Assembly: GCA_964461325.1 (NCBI GenBank)
Contig: CAYWTW010000011.1
Coordinates: 1-18,441, forward strand
Direction: 5' to 3'
Source of the DNA: CAYUVV01 sp964461325
Lineage (GTDB): Bacteria > Patescibacteriota > Minisyncoccia > Phycocordibacterales > JACOZG01
Length of the DNA: 18,441 nucleotides
The notes under the pieces were generated by a model, which saw only the letters and a program-made list of their open reading frames with translations, did not search any database and was not told where the DNA came from. This document shows positions 1 to 6,695 of the stretch, piece by piece. The stretch's first letter is position 1; the number at the start of each line of letters is the position of its first letter. The translations under genes were made by a program, and so were the position numbers.

Positions 1-513
1 TGGCAACAATTGAGGATCGACACCGTTATATATGGTAGCTACTCGCCGATTAAAACGTTGATAATAATCATAATTTTTGCCAGAACAAACCAAGACTAGA
101 TCGAAAAACCGAATCAAGATTTTTGTTCTTAGCTCTAAAACATTTTTTTTAAATCTACTGATAGTCCCCTGTTGATACATCTCTTCGGCATATAAACCGT
201 GCAAATCAATAACAATTTTTGCTCCGGTAACAAGTTTGAGGAACACTGGGTAATTGATCTCCGTCTCGGTCGAGACCATAACTAGGTCGGGCTGGGTGTG
301 CTTAATCAACCAGACAAAAAAACTAAACCGCTTCCACCAGTTACCAATCGGGTATTCGTACATTCCGCTTACTAGGTCCAGCGGCCCGTCACGGGCACAC
401 AATACAATGCGGTACTTCTTCTTAATCTGCCGAGCGAAATTTAAAATCCTGATCGGCGTTCCGCGTTTGGGATCATTAAGTGATTCCCGAGTAATAAATA
501 GGATTGTCTTCAT
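1..513 (-). CDS. Glycosyltransferase, GT4-like, N-terminal part (cut by left edge)
   Basis: Reading the minus strand from the ATG at 513 gives 171 codons without a stop up to the window edge, so only the N-terminal part is visible. It begins MKTILFITRESL, has an acceptor-side Rossmann pattern, then VIDLHGLYAEEM, and FFDLVLVCSG followed by YNGVDP. The last motif is typical of the linker between the two halves of GT-B fold family 4 glycosyltransferases. The nucleotide-sugar binding half lies outside the window. The start is 4 nt after the stop of the preceding glycosyltransferase, so the two are probably co-transcribed and translationally coupled. By context it would add a sugar to a lipid-linked or surface glycan on the cytoplasmic side of the membrane. 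Donor and acceptor cannot be read from the sequence. Confidence 0.85.
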   Translation of the reverse strand, partial: MKTILFITRESLNDPKRGTPIRILNFARQIKKKYRIVLCARDGPLDLVSGMYEYPIGNWWKRFSFFVWLIKHTQPDLVMVSTETEINYPVFLKLVTGAKIVIDLHGLYAEEMYQQGTISRFKKNVLELRTKILIRFFDLVLVCSGKNYDYYQRFNRRVATIYNGVDPQLLP

Positions 514-517
514 AAAA

Positions 518-1501
518 TCACAAACCGAGAACTCGAATTAGGCCAACCAAACTGTGTTTGGCCACTATTTCCTGCCGCGCGGCCAGGCCTCGAGCCGCGC
601 GTTTTTCCCTATCATCGGCCAAACAATTGACGAACTCGCGGGCAAGATTCTTAGTTTCAGCATCCTCAATAATCACATCCAATTCGCAAGCCATGGCCTC
701 AAAAATTGTTTTGTCCATGCTGCCGGCTGGAGTTAGATTAACAAAAATCTCATGCTGGTTGTACAAAATTTTGGCTTCAGCGTTGGAGACGGCGGGTAAA
801 AGCTTCAGTCGGCCTGAATGAATTAAAGGTTCGGCCTGTTTGCGTAAATCCTGCTCATATTGACGATCCGCCTCGGAGGTTGGCGAACCGACGACGGTTG
901 CCGAGAAACCAATCCCCCACTTATCTAACTCCAGCAACGTGTCAATCAAAACCTCCAAACGTTTAACTGGTGAGATTCGCCCGAGCGACAAAATTGAATT
1001 GGGAACCTTTTTAATGGCCTGATTCGGTTTGAAATAATCGGTATCAATGCCCACCGGCATCAATTCGGTTTTTTTGAACTGGGCTGTAAAAGATTGTGGT
1101 GAGGTGCAAAACACTCGGTCAGACAGCCAAACGGCCAGACGGGTCCACAAGTTACCGTAAGCATGGTTACGCCAGAGCCAAATTTTTTTGCTCCACAATT
1201 TCCACAGCCAACTACCCAAAATTACGTATTCTTGATTCATATGCGCAAATACCACGTCATAATTTTTTCGCTCTCGCCAGATATATTTATAGAAACGCCA
1301 AATATATTTAAAACGCGAACGGCCCGATTCTTTGCCCAATGATAAAACTTTTACATTTTTAGGCAAATCAAAATCCCCCCTTTGCAGGCAAATAACCACA
1401 ACTCTCTCGCAATGTTTGGCAAATTCCTCCACCCAACGATGAAAGAACCCGAGTACTGGGTCCTGCCGATCGATTTTTTGGGTTAAGATTAACAATTTCA
1501 T
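518..1501 (-). CDS. Glycosyltransferase family 4-like
   Basis: This 327-residue protein has the two-domain GT-B pattern. The N-terminal half (MKLLILTQKIDRQDPVLGFF) includes NYDVVFAHMNQEY. The middle carries a PVGIDTDYFKP linker and ILSLGRISPVKRLEVLI, the usual start of the donor-binding domain. Near the C-terminus TPAGSMDKTIFEAMACELD matches the family's donor-site region, with FEAMA at the conserved glutamate. Sugar donor and acceptor are unknown. Its ATG at 1501 overlaps the TGA of the preceding gene in an ATGA, which supports this start and indicates translational coupling. It belongs to a run of five glycosyltransferases that probably build a cell-surface polysaccharide or decorate surface proteins. 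Confidence 0.88.
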   Translation of the reverse strand: MKLLILTQKIDRQDPVLGFFHRWVEEFAKHCERVVVICLQRGDFDLPKNVKVLSLGKESGRSRFKYIWRFYKYIWRERKNYDVVFAHMNQEYVILGSWLWKLWSKKIWLWRNHAYGNLWTRLAVWLSDRVFCTSPQSFTAQFKKTELMPVGIDTDYFKPNQAIKKVPNSILSLGRISPVKRLEVLIDTLLELDKWGIGFSATVVGSPTSEADRQYEQDLRKQAEPLIHSGRLKLLPAVSNAEAKILYNQHEIFVNLTPAGSMDKTIFEAMACELDVIIEDAETKNLAREFVNCLADDREKRAARGLAARQEIVAKHSLVGLIRVLGL

Positions 1502-2490
1502 CGTAGTGATTCTAAAATTCCGGAAGCCACATCGGCCGGCCCCATCTCAACAACCCAAGCTCCCACTTCCCGCGCAACCCCCACATCGGTAGAAACAATC
1601 GGGCAACCCGCGGCCCGAGCCTCGACCAAAGTTAATCCGTAACCTTCGTAGAGCGAAGTTAATAAAAACAGGTCAGCGGTTTTATAATAAGAAATGAGTG
1701 TGGTTTGATCGACCGACGGCTCCAGACGAACACGGTCGACTAAACCAAGTCGAAATATCAGCGACCGCAATTTAGCTTCTTCGGAACCGCTTCCGACTAT
1801 TAGCAAACCGGCCTCGGGTAATTTTTGATTTACCAAACGCATCGCTCTGATCGCCAAATTGATATTTTTTTCCGGTTCTAAGCGCGAAGCCATCAAAATT
1901 ATTTTCTGAAACTCGGAATATTTTTGATGTAAGTCTACGGAAGGAATTGCTTGCTTAATCGCCACGGCATCGACCGTGATTGGCCGAACTTCTATTCTAT
2001 TTTCCGGCAAATGCCAGCGAGTAACCAAAAAGTTTTTAATTCGGTTAGAGACGACACGCACATGATCAGCTCGCGGTAGTAGAAAATGAGCCAGCCAAAA
2101 ACGGATAAGGTTTAAGATCGAATGTCGTCGAAAATACGAACTGCCAATATCAGTATGAATCTGCAATTCGAGCTTGGAGTCAAAGCGTTGAGCTAAGCGC
2201 CAAGCGGCCCAACCAGATTCGAAAGGATCTTGAGCCGTCACCAAATCTGGTTTGGACAATCTCTTGCCCAACCGAACAGCGTCAAAGGGGTAAAACCACC
2301 GACTAGCTGAATTGGTGGGATAAACAAAGATATTGGAACCAATTTGCGCCGCACATAAGCTCAAAACGCGTTTGGTAAAAACAATTATGTCTAACCGCGA
2401 AAGATTCTTAGCGTATTCAATTTGTCGGCGACAAACATCACTATCTGCTTGAAATAATTGCCGATCACTACCGATGGCTAAAACTTTCAT
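1498..2490 (-). CDS. Glycosyltransferase family 4 (GT-B)
   Basis: The protein has 330 residues from the ATG at 2490, which reads MKVLAIGSDRQLF. An earlier in-frame start at 2523 would add 11 residues but runs into the preceding coding region. The 2490 start overlaps the preceding TGA as ATGA, the same arrangement as its neighbours, so it is preferred. The donor domain is clear: IILMASRLEPEKNINLAIRA, then LLIVGSGSEEAKLR, and EGYGLTLVEARAAGCPIV. The last contains the EX7E motif of retaining GT4 enzymes, E-GYGLTLV-E. The N-terminal half includes PDLVTAQDPFE and LQIHTDIG. The likely role is transfer of a sugar from a nucleotide-sugar donor during surface glycan synthesis; specificity cannot be assigned. 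Confidence 0.9.
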   Translation of the reverse strand: MKVLAIGSDRQLFQADSDVCRRQIEYAKNLSRLDIIVFTKRVLSLCAAQIGSNIFVYPTNSASRWFYPFDAVRLGKRLSKPDLVTAQDPFESGWAAWRLAQRFDSKLELQIHTDIGSSYFRRHSILNLIRFWLAHFLLPRADHVRVVSNRIKNFLVTRWHLPENRIEVRPITVDAVAIKQAIPSVDLHQKYSEFQKIILMASRLEPEKNINLAIRAMRLVNQKLPEAGLLIVGSGSEEAKLRSLIFRLGLVDRVRLEPSVDQTTLISYYKTADLFLLTSLYEGYGLTLVEARAAGCPIVSTDVGVAREVGAWVVEMGPADVASGILESLR

Positions 2491-3479
2491 AGATGCAAAA
2501 ATTCTCCGGCAATTTCTTGCCAAGTGTGCGTAAATTTAAAATCGGCTATTTGTCGACACAGTCTTTTATAATTTTCCTTTTGAGCCAACCATTGAATTTT
2601 ATCGGCGATATCTTGCTCATCGAGCGGATCTACAAAGACCCCCACGTCCTTCAATTTTTCATACAAACCGGTTTCGCGGGTCACAATAAACGGCTTATTG
2701 TAACGCAAAGCATCCAAAATTAGATTAGGGCTAACGTCACTAATCGAGACTAAGACTACGGCATAACAATTAGCCACCCGCGCCATGAACTCGGCCGGTG
2801 GCCAAACGCCAATCTCTAACTTTAAATCCGGCGCTCGAGCCTTGGCCTGGATGAAGGCTTTTTGCAATCGACGATTATTTTTTAGCTGTAAATTTCGACC
2901 CCCGGTGAGAAAATTCTTAACTGAAGGCAAAAAAGCGGGCATCTTTAGACCATAATAATTTTCTATAATCTCGGTACGAGCCAGATTGAGCTGATAAGGT
3001 TCGCGCCAAATCTGTCGTTGCCAATCGGTATTAAACACAATCCAGTGCGCGTGTCGCAACACCCAACACGTCAGATGAAATATAATTTTTTCCTTAAGCG
3101 TAAAATTACCCGTTTCAGTTTGATAAAAAGTTCGCAAGAGAACCAGCTTGTGGGTCCGTTCCACATATTGCTCCCACAAAAAATCGCCACCGATTCGAAT
3201 TAGAAACTTTTTGCCGAGTAGACGCCCTACGATCGCCGTTGGCAACCCGACACTAAAAGTATCGAGGGTGACGATTTTTTCTGCCCGCCAAACTGTCGGG
3301 ATAATCTTGATTCCAAACCAAAAATGGCGTAAACCGCTCGGTAAATATCGTTCCCAATTATAAGTCGCGACCCAAACCTTATGGCCCATAGTCTGAAAAG
3401 TTTCGGCCAAATTTTTAGCATACTGGGCTGGACCACCGATTTGAGGCGGATAAATCCCCGTGGTTATGAGGATGCGCAT
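2487..3479 (-). CDS. Glycosyltransferase, GT4-like
   Basis: This is a 330-residue GT-B type protein. The N-terminus MRILITTGIYPPQIGGPAQYA is the standard GT4 opening, with a glycine-rich loop after the first strand and IGGP(A) for acceptor or donor phosphate contact. The middle has KKFLIRIGGDFLWEQY and HWIVFNTDWQRQIW. The C-terminal half has SDVSPNLILDALRYNKPFIV, which stands where EX7E lies in relatives. The first glutamate is replaced there (S-x-SDVSPNLILDA), so the catalytic pair is not canonical. Its start lies 16 nt inside the previous gene, which is shifted one frame. The enzyme probably extends a surface glycan with its neighbours; the substrate is unknown. Confidence 0.85.
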   Translation of the reverse strand: MRILITTGIYPPQIGGPAQYAKNLAETFQTMGHKVWVATYNWERYLPSGLRHFWFGIKIIPTVWRAEKIVTLDTFSVGLPTAIVGRLLGKKFLIRIGGDFLWEQYVERTHKLVLLRTFYQTETGNFTLKEKIIFHLTCWVLRHAHWIVFNTDWQRQIWREPYQLNLARTEIIENYYGLKMPAFLPSVKNFLTGGRNLQLKNNRRLQKAFIQAKARAPDLKLEIGVWPPAEFMARVANCYAVVLVSISDVSPNLILDALRYNKPFIVTRETGLYEKLKDVGVFVDPLDEQDIADKIQWLAQKENYKRLCRQIADFKFTHTWQEIAGEFLHL

Positions 3480-4534
3480 AATGTTTGCAAAATAGCCGAC
3501 ATTTTACTCGCAATCAAGTCCCAACGATATTCGTCAAAAACCAGACGACGACCAACCGAAATTACTGTATCCACGGAAGCTTGATTGACGGGGTCAAGCA
3601 AAAACTTTATTTTTTCAGCCAGAGCACGAGAATCATCTGGCGGCACCAACCAGCCCGTCTCGCCGTTGCGGAGAAAATCAGGAATGCCGCCGACCGGCGT
3701 GCCGATAACGGGCAAGCCGGCGGCCATTGCCTCAAGAAAGGAGTTGCCCAAACCCTCCGAGCGCGATGGCCGCGCGAACACGCTGGCCCCTCGGAGGTGT
3801 TCGTTAATTTGCTCGAGCGGCAAAACTCCCAAAAAATCAATCCGCTTAACCACCTTCAATCGAGCCGCCAAACGCTCGAGCGGCCGGCGCTCCGGCCCAT
3901 CACCAATAATTTTTAAGCGGACGTCGCTCGGCAACAAAGCCAGCGCCTTGATCAAAATATCAATGCCGTTTTTGCGCACCAAACGCGAAGTGGTAATAAT
4001 AATTCGGGGAGATGACGAAAAAGAATCGGGGCGAGAAGATTCGGGCGAATCACTACCCGTCTCCACCCCGTTGGGAACTACAACAATCGGGCACCGCGCT
4101 CCCATCTGCTTAGCCCAACGAGCCAGATAATGAGAAATGGCCTGAATACGATCGGGGCGGCGGAAAACCCCGAACCAACGCGGACCAAGCAAACGAAAAC
4201 GATAGGCCCAACTGTCCAAGTCATCCCCTTCTTGCAAAGTCAGTAGAAACGGCACGGCGGGAAATTTGGCTTTAAAACGCGCCGCCGCCATTCCAGCTTG
4301 GTTGGCCATGATCGCCCAAACTAAATCATACGGCTTCCGGCGATGACGCCGGCCGGCCTCACGTCCCGCCCACCACGGAAACAAGTATTTTGACCAAAAA
4401 TTTTTGACGTTTGCGCTAAGCACCTCAAACTCAAAATCGGACGACAAACGCCGAACTAACTCCCGCGTGGCCAACTCGGCGCCACCCACAGCCGACAGGG
4501 GGGCGAGAGAGAAAATCAGTATTCGCGGCTTCAT
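3464..4534 (-). CDS. Glycosyltransferase family 4 (GT-B)
   Basis: This is a 356-residue classical GT4 enzyme. The N-terminus MKPRILIFSLAPLSAVGGAE has the GGAE loop before helix 1. A VVPNGVETG linker is followed by IITTSRLVRKNGIDILIKAL, VRLKIIGDGPERRPLERLA, and SRSEGLGNSFLEAMAAGLPV, which holds the EX7E pair (E-GLGNSFL-E) and is followed by GTPVGGIPD. It is the most canonical glycosyltransferase of the run. Its ATG at 4534 overlaps the TGA of the ATPase gene as ATGA, so translation of the glycosyltransferases is coupled to that gene. The likely role is polysaccharide or glycoprotein glycan assembly at the inner face of the membrane; the sugar is unknown. Confidence 0.92.
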   Translation of the reverse strand: MKPRILIFSLAPLSAVGGAELATRELVRRLSSDFEFEVLSANVKNFWSKYLFPWWAGREAGRRHRRKPYDLVWAIMANQAGMAAARFKAKFPAVPFLLTLQEGDDLDSWAYRFRLLGPRWFGVFRRPDRIQAISHYLARWAKQMGARCPIVVVPNGVETGSDSPESSRPDSFSSSPRIIITTSRLVRKNGIDILIKALALLPSDVRLKIIGDGPERRPLERLAARLKVVKRIDFLGVLPLEQINEHLRGASVFARPSRSEGLGNSFLEAMAAGLPVIGTPVGGIPDFLRNGETGWLVPPDDSRALAEKIKFLLDPVNQASVDTVISVGRRLVFDEYRWDLIASKMSAILQTLCASS

Positions 4535-6204
4535 TTATCTTCCAGGCGAACCTCAAGCATTTTTTCTAGCCGGTCGGGAGAAAGTTCTCCATTAGTGTCA
4601 TGAGGAGCAAGCGCTGGCGGACTTGTCTTAGACGGAGGTTTTTTGCGTTCAGCCATCAAACGATTGAGCGCCGAGCGGAGATCCGCTTTGGCTGTCGGGC
4701 TAATCTCTCGCTTCGAAATAATCGGTTTGGGTTTTAAATCCTTCAATAGCATCGAGGAAGGCTTGCCGGCAAGGGGGGCCGGCCGAAAGGCCGGTGCTGA
4801 CCTCGCGGCCGGCGGCGAGGAAGCCGCCGCCGGTCGTGACGGCGGACGACTCGGCCGGCGCGTCTCCACTGGTCGCGCAATCGGCTCGACCCGACCGCCC
4901 ACCGGCTTATGCCAGTCGGCAATCGCCGACTCCACCGTCGTGCGCGGCTGAGCAAACTGTTCGCGCGAATTGGCGATAATCTCCGACTCCAACGACACCG
5001 CCGGCGCGGGCAAAGGCGCCATCGTCACGGCCGAAAATGGCGAGGAACCAACGCCATCGATCATCAGCGTTAAATAAATTTGCGCGAATCCTAAATTAAC
5101 CAAATCTTCTTTAGTAAACGTCGGGAAAAAAACTTTTTCTAAAATCTCAGCATCGAATGGCCCAACGCGAAAGTTCACAATCGTCCCGACGTTGCCAAAC
5201 ACCGCCGCCCGCACCTCTTCCGACATTTGCTCGATGTATTGATGGGCAATCGTGAGCGAGAGCTTATATTTTCTGGCTTCCGACAAGATGTTGGCGAATG
5301 ATTCGTTGGCAAACGACTGGAATTCGTCGACAAAAAAGTAAAACGGGGGGAGATCGCGTAACTTACTCGGCGTCACGTTGGCCCGCGACATGGCCGTTAA
5401 ATAAATTTTGGTAATCAATAAACTACCGATTAAATTGGCATTACCCTCTCCCATCCGCCCCTTAGATAGATTAACGATGATGATTTTGCTTTCGTCCATC
5501 ACCTGCCGAAAATCAAATGATGACTTGGGCTGGCCGACGATGTTACGGATCAAGGGATTGGAGGTAAATTGTCCGACCTTGTTTTGAATGGCGGGCGTGG
5601 CTTCGGCGGCATAACGTTCGGTATATTTACCAAACTCCTCCACCCAAAACGACTTTACGCCCGGATCGGTAACGTTCTCGACCACCTTTTTGCGGTATTC
5701 CTTGTCGGCGAGCATCCGATTAATCCCAAGCAGAGTCGAGCCCGGATATTCGAGCAGAGCGAGCAAAGTGTTGTGCAAAATGTATTCCATCCGCGCCGAC
5801 CAAGCGTCAACCCAGATTTTTTTGAACGCGCTCATCAGGCCAGAGGCGACCAAATGCCGTTGGTCGCGGCCCACGTCTTCCATCACGTTAAACGAGATTG
5901 GATGATCGAGGTCGAAAGGGGCGAAATAAATCACATCCTTAACGCGCGCCGGCGGCACGTAAGTGAGCAGTTTTTCGGCCGTGGAGCCGTGGGGGTCGAC
6001 GTAGGCCAAACCCCGGCCGGACAAAATGTCTTGAATGGCCATATTTTCGAGCATCGTTGATTTGCCCATACCCGTCTTCCCGATGACGTAAACATGGCGC
6101 AGGCGATCTTCTAGTTTGACGCCAAACGGCACGCGTTTGCCACGAAAATCAGTCTCAGCGAAATAAACCCGGTCGGTATTTTTCAATAACTCTTTGGCGT
6201 CCAT
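4531..6204 (-). CDS. VirD4/TraG/HerA-like P-loop ATPase with disordered C-terminal region
   Basis: This 557-residue protein has a Walker A motif GKTGMGKST at about residues 42-50 and YVDPHGST at 69-75. A Walker B-type segment FYFFVDEFQSF lies at about 288-298, and TIAHQYIEQ at 318-326 matches the glutamine motif of RecA-like motor ATPases. This order fits the type IV coupling protein and HerA/FtsK superfamily (VirD4, TraG/TraD, TraM-recognition domain). No membrane segment is obvious. From about residue 410 to 520 the chain is rich in Pro, Arg, Ala and Ser and looks disordered. A short charged tail follows. Family knowledge suggests DNA or protein translocation, or DNA repair pumping, but no partner secretion gene is in the window. 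It heads a unit whose later members are all glycosyltransferases. A GGAGGG ribosome site lies just before the ATG at 6204. Confidence 0.85.
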   Translation of the reverse strand: MDAKELLKNTDRVYFAETDFRGKRVPFGVKLEDRLRHVYVIGKTGMGKSTMLENMAIQDILSGRGLAYVDPHGSTAEKLLTYVPPARVKDVIYFAPFDLDHPISFNVMEDVGRDQRHLVASGLMSAFKKIWVDAWSARMEYILHNTLLALLEYPGSTLLGINRMLADKEYRKKVVENVTDPGVKSFWVEEFGKYTERYAAEATPAIQNKVGQFTSNPLIRNIVGQPKSSFDFRQVMDESKIIIVNLSKGRMGEGNANLIGSLLITKIYLTAMSRANVTPSKLRDLPPFYFFVDEFQSFANESFANILSEARKYKLSLTIAHQYIEQMSEEVRAAVFGNVGTIVNFRVGPFDAEILEKVFFPTFTKEDLVNLGFAQIYLTLMIDGVGSSPFSAVTMAPLPAPAVSLESEIIANSREQFAQPRTTVESAIADWHKPVGGRVEPIARPVETRRPSRPPSRPAAASSPPAARSAPAFRPAPLAGKPSSMLLKDLKPKPIISKREISPTAKADLRSALNRLMAERKKPPSKTSPPALAPHDTNGELSPDRLEKMLEVRLEDK

Positions 6205-6207
6205 ATT

Positions 6208-6214
6208 ACCCTCC
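6208..6214 (-). promoter_or_regulatory. Strong Shine-Dalgarno site of the ATPase gene
   Basis: On the minus strand TGGAGGGTAATATGG precedes the coding region, which gives a GGAGGG core about 5 nt from the ATG at 6204. It stands out because several other genes here have no such site and instead a -10 box a few bases before the start. It fixes the ATPase start. Confidence 0.7.
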
Positions 6215-6257
6215 AGTATGGCACAAAACGGACGGGGGTTTAAGAGGTTAATTTAGA

Positions 6258-6328
6258 TGGATGCGCCAGGACTCGAACCCCCAACCACCCGTGTATAAGA
6301 TCCGCCGCGGCGGACTCACCATCGAGCC
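6258..6328 (-). pseudogene. Broken tRNA copy 1 (tRNA-Ile-like, palindrome in the anticodon arm)
   Basis: On the minus strand the order is a D-arm-like GGCTCGATGGTGAGT, a 14-bp palindrome (TCCGCCGCGGCGGA, 6301-6314), an anticodon-loop CTTATAC, the 3' anticodon stem ACGGG, a T-loop TTCGAGT and an acceptor 3' strand CGCATCC with discriminator A at 6258. From 6269 to 6300 it is identical over 32 bases to the intact tRNA at 6353-6384. It cannot fold properly. The 5' acceptor strand is absent (the sequence there does not pair with CGCATCC). The anticodon stem 5' side is replaced by the palindrome, and the T-stem is mismatched (GGGGG against CCTGG). It looks like a mosaic of two tRNA genes. Confidence 0.7.
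6287..6317. repeat. 31-bp direct repeat, copy A
   Basis: This segment is identical over 31 bases to 6645-6675. It contains the 14-bp palindrome TCCGCCGCGGCGGA followed on the minus strand by the anticodon loop and 3' anticodon stem of a tRNA. The two copies bracket the GIY-YIG gene and the intact tRNA-Ile. Confidence 0.9.
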
Positions 6329-6341
6329 AAATGATATTTTG

Positions 6342-6413
6342 TGCGCGCGGAGGGACTCGAACCCCCAACCACCCGTGTATAAGACGGGCGCTCTACCATT
6401 GAGCTACACGCGC
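6342..6413 (-). tRNA. tRNA-Ile(UAU)
   Basis: The 72-nt cloverleaf fits well. The acceptor is GCGCGTG with CGCGCGC (one G-U pair) and discriminator A. The D-stem is GCTC/GAGC with loop AATGGTA. The anticodon stem is CCCGT/ACGGG around loop CTTATAC, the T-stem GGGGG/CCCTC (one G-U) with loop TTCGAGT. CCA is not encoded. With U at position 33 the anticodon is UAU, which reads the isoleucine codon AUA. Most bacteria read AUA with a CAU tRNA modified by TilS, so a UAU anticodon is unusual. The first 21 nt are shared with the 3' end of the GIY-YIG gene upstream on the same strand. Confidence 0.85.
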
Positions 6414-6641
6414 GTTATTTTTCAACCAATCCCTCCCCGCGCCGGTTTTCAGATATTTCTCTCGCTTCATGGCTTGAGACCGGTTATCAAAAGCTTCTTT
6501 GTGTATAAGGACCCACGGACGATATTTTGAAGTATAACCGAAACCGGTTTCGTTATGTTCGACCAGACGACGAGGCAAATCAGCCGTTTGACCAATGTAA
6601 ATTTTGCCTTGCGGATTTTCTAAAACGTAAACGAAATACAT
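6393..6641 (-). CDS. Small GIY-YIG nuclease (YhbQ-like) overlapping tRNA-Ile
   Basis: This 82-residue protein is about the usual size for stand-alone GIY-YIG domains of the YhbQ type. It opens YFVYVLENPQGKIYIGQT, the GIY and YIG strands as VYV and YIG, followed by DLPRRLVEHN with the catalytic-type arginine, SKYRPWVLIHKEAF with the glutamate strand, and MKREKYLKTGAGRDWLK. The family cuts DNA; the cellular role of the small versions is poorly known. The last six codons (ARVAQW and stop TAG) are encoded by the 5' acceptor, D-stem and D-loop of the tRNA at 6342-6413. The start codon lies 3 nt from the 31-bp repeat of a broken tRNA copy. The gene is therefore boxed between tRNA sequences. Confidence 0.88.
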   Translation of the reverse strand: MYFVYVLENPQGKIYIGQTADLPRRLVEHNETGFGYTSKYRPWVLIHKEAFDNRSQAMKREKYLKTGAGRDWLKNNARVAQW

Positions 6642-6644
6642 TTA

Positions 6645-6675
6645 ACCCGTGTATAAGATCCGCCGCGGCGGACTC
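6645..6675. repeat. 31-bp direct repeat, copy B
   Basis: This is the second copy of the 31-bp repeat at 6287-6317, in the same orientation about 358 bp away. It lies between the ftsH stop and the GIY-YIG start. Confidence 0.9.
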
Positions 6676-6695
6676 TACCATTGAGTTACGCGTCC
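6645..6695 (-). pseudogene. Broken tRNA copy 3 (5' half only)
   Basis: On the minus strand this begins with an acceptor 5' strand GGACGCG, then TA, D-stem ACTC/GAGT with loop AATGGTA, the 14-bp palindrome TCCGCCGCGGCGGA (6659-6672), anticodon loop CTTATAC and the 3' stem ACGGG. It stops there and the GIY-YIG gene follows after three bases. No T-arm or 3' acceptor is present. The first bases coincide with the last codons and stop (GCG TAA) of ftsH. Its acceptor 5' strand would pair with the CGCATCC 3' strand of copy 1 in six of seven positions, as if the two were once halves of one gene. Confidence 0.7.

Noticed and set aside
4750..4900. Dense GC-rich hairpins (for example CCGGCC-GAAA-GGCCGG and CTTGCCGGCAAG)
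   Set aside because: They lie within the Pro/Arg/Ala-rich disordered region of the ATPase and follow from biased codons. No independent regulatory role can be supported.
5569..6060. A 163-codon plus-strand frame antisense to the ATPase
   Set aside because: It covers conserved ATPase motifs and shows no family features of its own.
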